In this document: positions 47,455 to 57,500 of the stretch, piece after piece
Layout of the letters: each line of letters opens with the position of its first letter
Numbering within the stretch: the stretch's first letter is position 1
NCBI GenBank assembly: GCA_014529385.2
Contig: CM043954.1
Span: 97,242,247 to 97,306,246, forward strand
Direction of reading: 5' to 3'
Length of the DNA stretch: 64,000 bases
From: Adiantum capillus-veneris
Taxonomy: Eukaryota; Streptophyta; Polypodiopsida; Polypodiales; Pteridaceae
Program-made: the position numbers and the translations under genes
Notes under the pieces: generated by a model
Told to the model about the DNA's origin: nothing
The model's database searches: none
Seen by the model: the letters and a program-made list of their open reading frames with translations, nothing else

Positions 47455-47741
47455 GGGTGAAAGCATGTAACCTGTCATGCTTTTTCATGTCCCGGACAAT
47501 GCTAACTAGCACAATTTTGACATATGCTAACTAGTACAATAACTTGAGCTACATCTCCAAGATCTATGACATATGATATATCAATAGAAAGAACTTGAAA
47601 CAAGGAATCCAAATGTAAAACCTCCGACAAATTTTGATATTATTTGTAAAAAATTTACCAGACGCCCAACTTTTTGAAGATGTGCTAACTTGAAACTGCT
47701 AACTAGCACAAAAAGCGCGACAGGTTAACATTCTTTCACCC
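47455..47741 (-). repeat. Foldback in Copia B 3' region
   Basis: Arms at 47,455-47,485 and 47,710-47,741 match at 28 of 31 positions with one gap (GGGTGAAAG...TAACCTGTC...GCTTTTT in both). The interior carries repeats of TGCTAACTAGCAC. The sense-strand first arm coincides with the expected end of pol. Confidence 0.8.
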
Positions 47742-47756
47742 TGACATAAAGGAAAC

Positions 47757-48610
47757 ATAAAGACAAACTGGAAAAATAGAGCATCACTTTCTATGAAAAG
47801 CATTGGTGTTGCACCATCTTCATCACCTTCAACCATATTGACCTGTCGCTTATTCTTCTTAAAGCATTTGTCCGAAGGATGATTAGTCTTTCCCCAATGG
47901 GTGCAAGGATTTTTGTTGAAACAATCCTTGGTTTGATGATTGTTGTGTCCACATATCGCACAAGTTCTAGACCTCGTTGAATTTGTAGTTGAAGTGCAAC
48001 CACGAGCTACATATGCAGTCGGTATGAACGAGCTAATTTGTGGTACTTATTTCTCTTCTTCCTGCAATGAGTTAACAATACCATCCAAAGAAGGTAGAGC
48101 ATTCTTCTCCTTTAAAATAGTGACAATTTGATGAAACTCTGTTGGTTGGCTATTCAGAGAAACGGCTATAAGATCTTCATCTCGCACATGGGCTTCAACA
48201 TAAACGAGCTGTGTTTTGATGCTCTCCAATCTATTAGCTAAATCTACAATGTTTTCATCTTCACGCATGCGAAGAGAATATAATTCCATTTTTAAACTCA
48301 TTTTTGAATACTTAGCTTTGGCACCGAAAAGCTTCTCTAACTCTATCCAGGTAGCACTTGAAGAATCAACATCATCCAAATAATGAATAAAGTCGTCTTC
48401 TAAGGAAGCTAGAATGATACCAAAAGCTTGTTCGCCTTTCCTCTATTGCTCGACAGAGAGGGCTCGACTTACTGCAACTATAGTCCCTACTTCATGGATT
48501 GTGAGAGGCTTGACCATGTTCCATAGGTTTTTCCGCATCAGGTAGCCTCTTATCTTGATCTGCCAAGTGTGTACACCGATCCCGCTGAATTTATCAAGCT
48601 TGGAAGTCAT
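47757..48610 (-). pseudogene. Copia B gag (element lacks pol)
   Basis: ATG at 48,608-48,610 (MTSKLDKFSGIGVHTWQIKI) with the Copia gag motifs MRKNLW, WIELEKLFGAKAKYSKMSLK and MELYSLRM. It ends with a knuckle CAICGHNNHQTKDC and a second degenerate one (CTHWGKTNHPSDKC). One stop near 48,440 and another near 48,050 interrupt it. The sequence then passes straight into the post-pol foldback: protease, integrase, RT and RNase H are absent. Confidence 0.75.
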
Positions 48611-49176
48611 GATCCGATGAGGATTTGAATTTTTTGAAAATTTTGTTGCAGGCTGAAAAAGTTTGCAAATTATGGAAGCCGTATCGCTCCGAAAAAAAAT
48701 CGCAAGTCCAAATTACACATGCAAAGAGATGTTGTCCATGGAAGCTCACAAAAAAAAGGCTTATGTGTGAGGCAAGTCTTAATTGGAGAGGGTGGACAAG
48801 GGCTTGGGTGGCCAAGTGGTCAAGTGTAAAATTGAAACCTTATGTATGAAAAGGCAAGCCCAAGAAACAAGTATAGCAAGCTCTCCACTGTCTGCCGACT
48901 GTGCTGATGGCCGTTTTTTCTGCAGAGCCTCTAGAGGCCGAACCGGTAGGTGATGCAGTGTCGAAGTTATGCTCTTAGGCCATAAATAGTCCTTGAACGC
49001 ATGTGCCACATAGTTTTTACGTATAGTGAACCCCCCGTCCCTCGAGGATCCCTTTCAGCCCTTTTGCAGAAGGTGACTGCCATATATAAGAAGAAAAATT
49101 CTATATAAAATTGGATTTTTCAACTAGAAATTATCTTGATATTCTGGTTTGTCAACTAGCTCAAGGTTGAGCTGAG
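48611..49176. other. Non-coding region upstream of Copia B gag
   Basis: No primer site or matching LTR was found here, so the 5' end of Copia B appears lost. Confidence 0.4.
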
Positions 49177-49208
49177 GTACTCTTTACCAACCGGTTGGTA
49201 AAGAGTAC
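49177..49208. repeat. 32-bp perfect palindrome centred on AACCGGTT
   Basis: GTACTCTTTACCAACC is followed directly by its reverse complement with no loop. Confidence 0.95.
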
Positions 49209-49322
49209 TCAAACCAACCGGTTGGGCCTAGGTAGAAAAGGAAAAAATATGCTTGAGGTCTGAGTTGAGGTACTCAAACCAACCGGTTGGGCCTATGTAG
49301 AAAAGGAAAAAATATGCTTGAT
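49205..49322 (+). repeat. 65-bp tandem repeat with AACCGGTT
   Basis: TACTCAAACCAACCGGTTGG followed by about 30 matching bases occurs at 49,206 and 49,271, with one mismatch over about 50 bp. The palindrome at 49,177 supplies a third CCAACCGGTTGG. Confidence 0.85.
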
Positions 49323-50440
49323 AATTTCTTGAAACTAGTGTAGATTATTTTTCGGTTTTATTGTGAAATTTCCGGTTTTGATCTACTCAAGAGGGAATTT
49401 TGTATGTTTGTGAAAAAGATTTTTCCCGAATAGTGTCTGTAAACTTTTTACCGACATTTTAGGTGTAGGCCCTTGTACTTTAGAGTGGGCTTTTTCAAGG
49501 GCCTATGGAGAGCCCTCCAAGTCTAAAATTTTCACGTTGAGTGTTTGGGAAAGACGTGCCTCAGCTTAGCCTTGAGCCGATTGAACAATCAAAGTTCACT
49601 CGGTGAAGGGAGAGGGAGAAGGAGAAAACCTGCTAGAAAATTCAAGAATATAGAGTTAAATTGGAAAAAATTACCCATTATCTTGGAAAATTTCCTCTTT
49701 GAATCTACCTTAAAGGGAATTTTGAATGTTTGTGAAACTAATTTTTCCCGAAAGTCTTTGTGAAGGTGAAGGTGTTGTTAGAAGGAAATAAGTTTAGTGA
49801 TAATGTGTAGATTTATGGATTGAAATCTCTCTTCAAAGTTTCCTGTACACCATAAATTGTTTTGGGAAAGTGATTAGTACCGTGAGGCCGTCGAAGTTGT
49901 CCTGCCACAACTCTGCAAGGACCTTGAAAGAAAGCAGTCCCTAATAATATAGCCATCGACGCCTGCAGCTATCATTTTGATGGCATGCAGGAGGCGCGGC
50001 CTCGAGAAAGCTAATTGGGGAAGGAAGCGGCAGACGAGGCGCAGCAGGAGTCTGTTGCGGAGGGCGGCAGCCGGGGGCGATTGAGCCACTACCTCTATCC
50101 ACTCATCGCTCTGCTGCTTCACGTGGTCGTAGTGAGGATTGAGCGAGGCAGGGCATGAGCAGCAAAGTGAGGATGCTAACCAATGAGAGTGCTCTCTTTT
50201 TCCAAAGTACAAATGCTTCCTTATTTCTCTTCTTATTTTGTTTTGAGATACTAATTTTGCAAAGTACATTGTGGGATTTTGTAGACTCTCTGTTGCCCTC
50301 ACATCGCTTGAAACCAAAATTACGTTTAATCATATGGTATATTCCCATTTAGGAATAGCTTCCATGATTTGATTGCTAGTATGGGGCTATTGGAGATAGG
50401 CCTACGGTGGGTGGGCAGTTGGGCCGGTCGCAAAGAGTGA

Positions 50441-50442
<2 letters not shown>
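49323..50442. other. Non-coding region
   Basis: No gene is recognised. A diverged direct repeat is present: AGGGAATTTTGTATGTTTGT (about 49,390) and AGGGAATTTTGAATGTTTGT (about 49,713). Confidence 0.4.

Positions 50443-50474
<32 letters not shown>
50443..50474. repeat. (CT)n microsatellite
   Basis: 32 bp of CT repeat. Confidence 0.9.
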
Positions 50475-50476
<2 letters not shown>

Positions 50477-50879
50477 GTAAAAGCCAACCGTGGTCTATGT
50501 GTATATGTGTCCCACAAGGGTACCTCAATAATGTCCCTTCTCTATGTCTTCAACACGTGTCTTGCTCCATTGCTTCCAAGGCAGAGATGAGAGCATGGCC
50601 CATCCCTGTCTCGATGATGGGAAGGGGAAGAGTTCGAAGCAAAAGTAGCGCGAGAGGGTGGTGCACCATAGAACACGAATGTAGGTGTAGACATGGAAGG
50701 TGGGAATATTTGGTAGGCATCTCATTAATTGATGATTTTTTTTCAATTCAAGCCAGTACTTAGACTAGGTGACCCTATTTTATTTTGAATAAAAAATCAC
50801 AAAAAAGATGAGAGTGGAAGAATTGGATGTTTCACTTAACACTATAAAACTTCAAATCATCTATCGTGGCTCTTTATCG

Positions 50880-50883
<4 letters not shown>

Positions 50884-50937
<54 letters not shown>
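50884..50937. repeat. Compound (TA)n(GA)n microsatellite
   Basis: TA repeat to about 50,912 followed by GA repeat. Confidence 0.95.
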
Positions 50938-51002
50938 TGTAAAAAATGGGGTGGCCAAAGAAGATAGAGGGAGACTGGAGGAAATTTGTTTGCAAATTAA
51001 AT

Positions 51003-51050
51003 ATTATCGCGCATATTATCGCTTGTATTATTGCGTGTATTATTGCTTGT
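51003..51050 (+). repeat. 12-bp minisatellite, four units
   Basis: ATTATCGCGCAT, ATTATCGCTTGT, ATTATTGCGTGT and ATTATTGCTTGT follow in tandem. Confidence 0.85.
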
Positions 51051-51287
51051 TTTATCAGACTTCGTTTTGATACTAAAATATTCAAATTTGGATACTTCTC
51101 TCTAGTTTTCTTGTGAAAAAAATTAAACAACATGATATTTATTTTCAAAAAAATGGACAAAAATTTGGTATTAGAACTTGAAATGATGGTTATTTGGTAG
51201 ATTAGGTTGCACAAGAAGGCACCTGGCCGCTCTATCACTAATGTTGGCCCACAAGTAAGACACATATCGTGCATAAAACAAAAGAGA

Positions 51288-51611
51288 CTAGCACTCTTCT
51301 CCCAAACACCACATGCATTTCACTGAAGGGATTGCATCCTTGCATTTGTCATATATTTTGAAAGGCTTCATAGAGTGTTGGCAATGAGCTCTCTTGCTAT
51401 GAAGAGGTGTTGAGCAAGAAGCACAATAAAGAAGCTCTTCTTCAAAGTAGTCTTCAATAGAGGAAGCACTCTCGCACTCCACACAACATAAAGCGATAGC
51501 TCCACTTACACCCATAACTCTTGAGGAATCAGGACAACAACTAAAGAAAATGTGTGAAGGTGGATGTGAGAAAGGGAGAGCAGATATAACCGCCATTATT
51601 ACCTCTAACAT
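51288..51611 (-). CDS. Cysteine-rich hypothetical ORF, 107 aa
   Basis: An open minus-strand frame starts at ATG 51609-51611 (MLEVIMAVISAL). The second half is rich in Cys/His: CCVEC, LLYCASCSTPLH, HCQHS, DKCK and KCMWCLGEEC, a pattern that could bind two zinc ions. I do not recognise the family. The N-terminal third is hydrophobic. No partner gene is near. It may be a relic of a transposon-encoded zinc-finger protein or chance. Confidence 0.3.
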   Translation of the reverse strand: MLEVIMAVISALPFSHPPSHIFFSCCPDSSRVMGVSGAIALCCVECESASSIEDYFEEELLYCASCSTPLHSKRAHCQHSMKPFKIYDKCKDAIPSVKCMWCLGEEC

Positions 51612-51933
51612 AATCGTGCAATGCTTTGGAGCCAAAATATGTGAATTTGAATACTTCTAATTCTAAAAAAATACAAAGCATTTGTTATTTTTCATAAATA
51701 ATTGTACAAAAAATGATAGATATTTTATCATGAAATTAATCAGACCCACTTGTAAAGCGTGCATATTCAAGCGCTTCTTTGCACTTGTAGACCAATAGAT
51801 AGACCACCCCAACAACCCTTCATAACATGGTCTAGCAAGTCAAGGAGAGACCCATCCATGTTGTGCACTCGTATAGTAGAGCTAGAAAGAAAGTTGGCAT
51901 GGTATGAGGCAAGATATGGGCCTGTAATCAAAG

Positions 51934-52026
51934 AAGAAATAAGCAATGCTGGTCCAAGCGATTCATCTGGCAATTGAGAATTTTGTGTATCTAAACTTAT
52001 GGTGGAGCAAGCATTGCTTATTTCTT
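51934..52026. repeat. 17-bp perfect inverted repeat
   Basis: AAGAAATAAGCAATGCT (51,934-51,950) and AGCATTGCTTATTTCTT (52,010-52,026) are separated by 59 bp. It overlaps the end of a short open frame (to 51,977) that I do not call as a gene. Confidence 0.8.
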
Positions 52027-52192
52027 AAATTAAATCTCAAGATTTGTAACTAGAACCTATTTTTGATATATACATCTCTATTTGTTGGAAAAAATGAACA
52101 TATCGGATGTTGTTGCAATTGTGAAAGTCTTATTCTCTCTCCCCCCCTCTCTCTCTGACAATGATAGAAAGAAGAGGGAGAGAAAGAGAGAC

Positions 52193-52195
<3 letters not shown>

Positions 52196-52241
<46 letters not shown>
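52196..52241. repeat. (GA)n microsatellite
   Basis: 46 bp of GA repeat, preceded by a CT-rich stretch (52,133-52,156). Confidence 0.95.
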
Positions 52242-52245
<4 letters not shown>

Positions 52246-52261
52246 GAAGCTAAACTCCACA

Positions 52262-53738
52262 TAGCTTTTGCATTATAGAATTAATTGTGAATATAGTAAA
52301 AACTTTATAGCTCATCCATCCCCTCAATCATAGGCACCATGTCATCAATTTCAATGCTCACATATGCATACAACAACTCCACAATTTTCAAATTATAAGA
52401 TATACACAAATCAACTGGTCGTAAAGCGCATAACCATATATGCAAGTAGTGAGCAAACTAGCTCAAAACGCATCCCACAAGAGAAACTTCCTGCAAAAAT
52501 TTGCAAAAACCTATGAAACTTGTGACTAGAAAAGTTTATAGCCGCACGAGCATATGCAAATCTCACTCCTACGAGAGTCGGTACAAGAACACTATGTTGT
52601 TTCCAAGCTGACGAAGCCTATCAAAGTGAGAGTCAAACTCGACTGCTAAACCATCAAAGAGAGAAAACATGGCGAGAACTAGGAAAAATCCAACATAATT
52701 TCCCAGGAAAATTGAGTGAAAACTCAAAAAATCTCACCAATACCTCATAAAAAATCCAAAAATGGTGCACATGCACTGTAAAAAATCTTGCAAACTGGCT
52801 CACTCTTGAAGGAGTGTGGCTCTATGAACCTATACCTATCCACAAACACTATAAACCTATGAACCTGGTACCTACAAGCTACACCTAACTCAAGTTGTAT
52901 GCGTAAATGCGTACATAATAGCACAAGACTATACAAAACCGTGCTAAAAACTGCTCTCTAGAATTCCCCACACAATCATACATAGTCTGCACTGCAAGAA
53001 GAAAGTGCAAATGAGTGCAAAAAATTGGCGAGAAATTGGCACACACTATGTTGTCGATCGGTAAGCATGTCGATCAAAAACCAAGTGCAAAGCACAACCA
53101 GAGCTTCCTCTGGTCAAAACCGCAATCTAAGAGCCATGCTCATGGGAAAAAGTACTCTATAATGGTCCGTTAGAGCCGCTATGCACCTTTGTGTGTTGTT
53201 GAAGGTGGAAATTGGGATTCATCAAAGCTTTAATGGAGTCAAAGTTGGGATGCTAGGGTGCCGGGGAATGTTCGTCGGAGCAAATTCGCTCTGGAATCGG
53301 CGTGGGAGGGATATCACCGGCAAAGCTACATTGGAGGAGATCCCAAATGCTCTCTCTCGCTCGCAATTGCTTCCAAGCCTCTGCACTGCCGCAATCTTGC
53401 AGTCTTGCACTTGATTATGTTTCTATCAATTTTTCTAGCGCTGCAGAGGTTTTCTCGATTTGCTGATGTGGCTTCCCAAAATTCACTTGCTCAATTCCAG
53501 CGATCCAAGACCTCCCTTGCTTGGCCAATCCCTACTTGATGCTGCCCAATTTTAACGTGCTTGATGCCTTGACTCTCCAATCCTTGATTGATTTGCTTTT
53601 TTGCTAAGCTTTGAATGCCCACTCACAATGTTGTCTTCAGATCTTTCCATGGCTGCCCATTACCTACTTGCTTTGCTCTGTTTATTTGCAATTGAAATTC
53701 CTTACCTTGGCTCTTGATTTGCTCAATGCCTTGAAATG
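52262..53738. other. Non-coding target region of Copia D
   Basis: Only short open frames with no recognised domain (for example 53,181-53,414 on the + strand). The text continues beyond Copia D at 59,315. Confidence 0.4.
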
Positions 53739-53743
53739 CCTTG

Positions 53744-54517
53744 TGTTAAGTATGGAGCCCGATTTACCCTTGTAATTTTCAGTGGTAAAAGCGCAAATTT
53801 GTAAGGCCCCCATTATGAGGAGAAGCCATCGTGCGTGAAGGAAAATCACTCACCGGAAACCAAAATTTTCACGGACAAGAATCAGGGGCAACTTTAAAGG
53901 CCTCGGGGGCGGAGGCCCCCGAGACTTTTTTTTTCGCCGGAATATTCTTTTTCGCCGGAATATTATGGCCGGACGGCGGCCGGAAAGTGGTCGGAAAACA
54001 ACCGGTCGGTTGGCCGGTGGTCGGAAGTCAATGGCCGGTGGCCGGTGGCCGAATTCAATGGCCGGTGGCCGAATTCAAAAGCGGACTTGTCTTCTCAAGG
54101 GCGGCCACACATGGGCGGATTGGAGGGTCCGATTTGGACTTATTCCCACAAGGGAGGCTACACATGGCTGTCTCTCATAAGAGAGGGCAGCCCTTTTGGC
54201 CTATAAAAGGAGGTCATTTCTACACACATTTCATAGTGTGAAGTTGATGCAACAAGGTGAGTGTGAGGTGGTGAGAGTGAAGCAAGGCGGGAGCTCCATT
54301 AAGGGTATAATCCCTTTGTAAATTACTTCTTGTTTTGAAGTACTAAAGCCATTGAGTGGCTACTTTCCCGTGGACGTAGCCCACATTGGGTGAACCACGT
54401 ATATCGTGTGTACTCTCTCTCTCTCTCTCTACTCTATAATCTCGTGTATGTAAATCTGTCTTTCTTAATTAAGTAATCTACTCAATTATCTATTTAGCTA
54501 CGTCTTATTTCCTAACA
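53744..54517 (+). mobile_element. Copia D 5' LTR
   Basis: TGTTAAGTATGG...CCTAACA. U3 contains a hairpin (CTCGGGGGC-GGAG-GCCCCCGAG, 53,902-53,923) followed within 3 bp by a T run, and two copies of TTCGCCGGAATATT. It also has a CCGG/GGCC-dense block (53,965-54,080) with repeats of ATGGCCGGTGGCCG. TATAAAA lies at 54,202-54,208, and a short CT tract at 54,413-54,431. A 136-codon frame inside the LTR (53,831-54,241) is not regarded as a gene. Confidence 0.96.
54202..54208 (+). promoter_or_regulatory. TATA box of Copia D LTR promoter
   Basis: CCTATAAAAGG in the middle of the LTR, about 315 bp before its end. The 3' LTR copy lies at 58,994-59,000. Confidence 0.75.
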
Positions 54518-54519
54518 AC

Positions 54520-54531
54520 TGGTATCAGAGC
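54520..54531 (+). promoter_or_regulatory. Copia D primer-binding site
   Basis: TGGTATCAGAGC, complementary to the 3' end of initiator Met tRNA, two bases after the 5' LTR. Confidence 0.95.
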
Positions 54532-54590
54532 AAGGTTTGCTCGTAGCTAAATTATCTCAAGGAAAGGATTCCTTGAATTGAGTGGGAGTT

Positions 54591-57500
54591 ATGGCGGAGG
54601 AAGGGAAGCTCAAGATTGAGAAGTTCAATGGCAAAAACTACCAACATTGGAAGATGCAGATTGAAGACTATCTCTACCAGAAGGACCTCTATTTGCCACT
54701 AGGCGGTCTTGCGAAGAAGCCCGCAACAATGGCAGATGAAGCATGGATTGTCCTTGATCGAAAGGCACTGGGAACAATCCGGTTAAGCTTGGCGTCAATG
54801 GTGGCCTTCAATGTTTCGGAGATGAAGACCACGGAGGACTTGATGAAGTCACTTTACGACTTCTACGAGAAACCATCGGCATCCAATAAGGTATTTCTTA
54901 TGAAGCGCTTGTTCAATCTAAAGATGTCAGAGAATGGTTCAGTTGCAGAACACCTAAATGACTTTAACACAAACATAAGTCAACTTCGATCAGTGAAAAT
55001 CAATTTCGATGACGAAGTACGAGCTGTCCTTATACTATCATCTCTACCGGATAGTTGGGACAGCCTTGTGATGGCTGTAAGTAATTCTATCTCTGGCACA
55101 AATACTCTTAAGTTTGATGATGTTGTGGGTGTTCTCCTAAGCGAGGAAATGCGAAGGAGAAGCACAGGAGAATCATCAAGTGCTGCACTATCAGTGGAAA
55201 CAAGAGGAAGGCCTAAGGAGAGGTTCAAAAACCAAAAGGGTCGTGATCGCTCAAGGCGGAGCAAGTCACGCACAAAGTCAGTTCTTGAATGTTGGAACTG
55301 CGGCAAGAAAGGCCACGTCAAGAAGGATTGCTGGTCCAAGAAGAAGAAGGAGACAGAGTCTCAAGACAACAAGCCAACATCGGAGGTCAATGTGGCAGGT
55401 AAAGTAGAGCAAGATGCTCTAATTCTCTCATTAGACAATGTGTCTAATTCCTGGATAGTAGATTCCGGGGCTTCATTCCATGAGAGACCACACAAGCAAC
55501 ATTTCCAAGACTACACTAAAGGTAATTTTGGGTATGTATACTTGGGAGATGATGAAGCTTGTGAGATTGTCGGCAAGGGTACAGTTTCTGTCAAAACTGC
55601 TAACGGAAATGAATGGAAGCTTAAAGATGTTAGGCATGTTCCTTCTCTTCGCAAAAATTTGATCTCTACAGGACAATTGGACGATGAAGGTCACAACATT
55701 GCATTCGGAAACAAACGGTGGAAGATCTCAAAGGGATCTTTGGTGGTTTCCAAGGGTGAAAAAGTCGGTACACTTTACTTGTGTACTGTTAGCACGCAAC
55801 CTTCAGCTTGTGCAGCAACTACAGAAGTTGACAGTGTGGTGTGGCACTACCGACTTGGGCATATGAGTGCAAAAGGAATGCAAATCCTTCAAACAAAGAA
55901 GCTTCTACCAGGTTTGAAAGAAGTGGACTTAGAGTTCTGTGAAAATTGTGTTTATGGTAAACAAAAGAGGGTAAAATTTCAAAAATCAGGAAATGAAAGA
56001 AAGAATAAAAAACTTGAGTTGGTTCATTCTGATGTTTGGGGTCCTGCAAGTACACCATCACTTGGTGGCTCATTGTACTATGTAACATTCATAGACGATG
56101 CGACTAGAAAAACATGGGTTTATGTCATGAAGAATAAATCCGATGTATTTTCCATATTTCAAAGGTGGAAAGCCTTTGTGGAGAATGAAACAGGTACCAA
56201 GGTTAAATGCCTCAGATCCGACAATGGAGGCGAATATTGCAGCCAAGCTTTTGAAAGCTTTTGTGCTAGCAATGGCATTCGGAGGCAAAGGACAACCCCA
56301 AGGACACCTCAACAAAATGGGATTTCGGAAAGGATGAACAGGACAATCATGGAACGAGCACGAAGCATGCGGCTACATGCAGGCCTACCACTTGAACTTT
56401 GGGCAGAAGCTGTAAGTACGTCTGTGTACTTAATCAATCGGTCACCCTCAACGGCATTGGATGGGGGAGTTCCAGAAGAGGCATGGACAGGTAAACCGGT
56501 GAATTATGCATTTCTCAAAGTGTTTGGGTGTGAGGCTTTCATGCACATAGATAGAAGCCTAAGATCAAAGTTAGATGCAAAGTCCAAAAAGTGTTTCTTC
56601 ATTGGCTATGGAGAAGGAGACTTTGGGTATCGCCTATGGAATCCTGAAGATGGTAAAATCTTAAGGAGTAGGGATGTAATTTTTAACGAACAAAATATGT
56701 ACAAAGATTACTTGGAAAGAAAACAAACAAAAGAAACAGGTGATGAGTACATGGAGCTTGAGGACAGTGAAGACTCAAGGACTGCAAACGGTGACAATGT
56801 GCAACAACGTCAACCAAATGAGGAGCCTCAACCTATTCCCCGAAGATCTACAAGAGCAAGTAGACCTCCAGAAAGGTTTGTTCCTTCCTTCAACCATCTC
56901 TTGATCTCAGATTCTGGAGAGCCTGAATCATATGAAGAAGCTATGCAACATGAATCCAAAGAAGAATGGACGAAGAGCATGCAAGTGGAGATGGACTCAC
57001 TACATCACAACCAAACATGGGAGTTGGTTGAGTTGCCTAAAGGTAAGCGGGCACTTCAAAACAAATGGGTGTACAAGATAAAGGAAGAAGAAGGTGGGAA
57101 GAAAAGGTACAAGTCTAGGCTTGTGGTAAAAGGTTTTTCTCAAAAGAAAGGTATTGACTTCAATGAAATATTTTCTCCTGTTGTAAAAATAAACTCAATT
57201 AGGCTTGTCTTAAGCCTTGTGGCTGCTCATGATCTAAATCTCGAGCAAATGGATGTAAATACGGCATTCCCTCACGGTGACTTAGAGGAGGAAATCTACA
57301 TGCTTCAACCAAAGGGGTATGAAGTAAAAGGTAAGCAGAAAATGGTTTGCAGATTAAAGAAGAGCTTGTATGGTTTAAAGCAAGCATCAAGACAATGGTA
57401 CTTGAAGTTTGATCGATGGATGTTGGATCATGGATTCACAAGATGCAACTCGGATCACTGCGTCTACACGAAGAATTTGGGAGATGGGAAATTCATCATC

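Noticed and set aside
49205..49322. CRISPR-like array
   Set aside because: Only two to three adjacent repeats without unique spacers, in plant DNA; a plain tandem repeat.
53831..54241. 136-codon frame, identical at 58,623-59,033
   Set aside because: It lies wholly inside the LTR and spans the promoter. Its identity reflects LTR duplication, not gene conservation.
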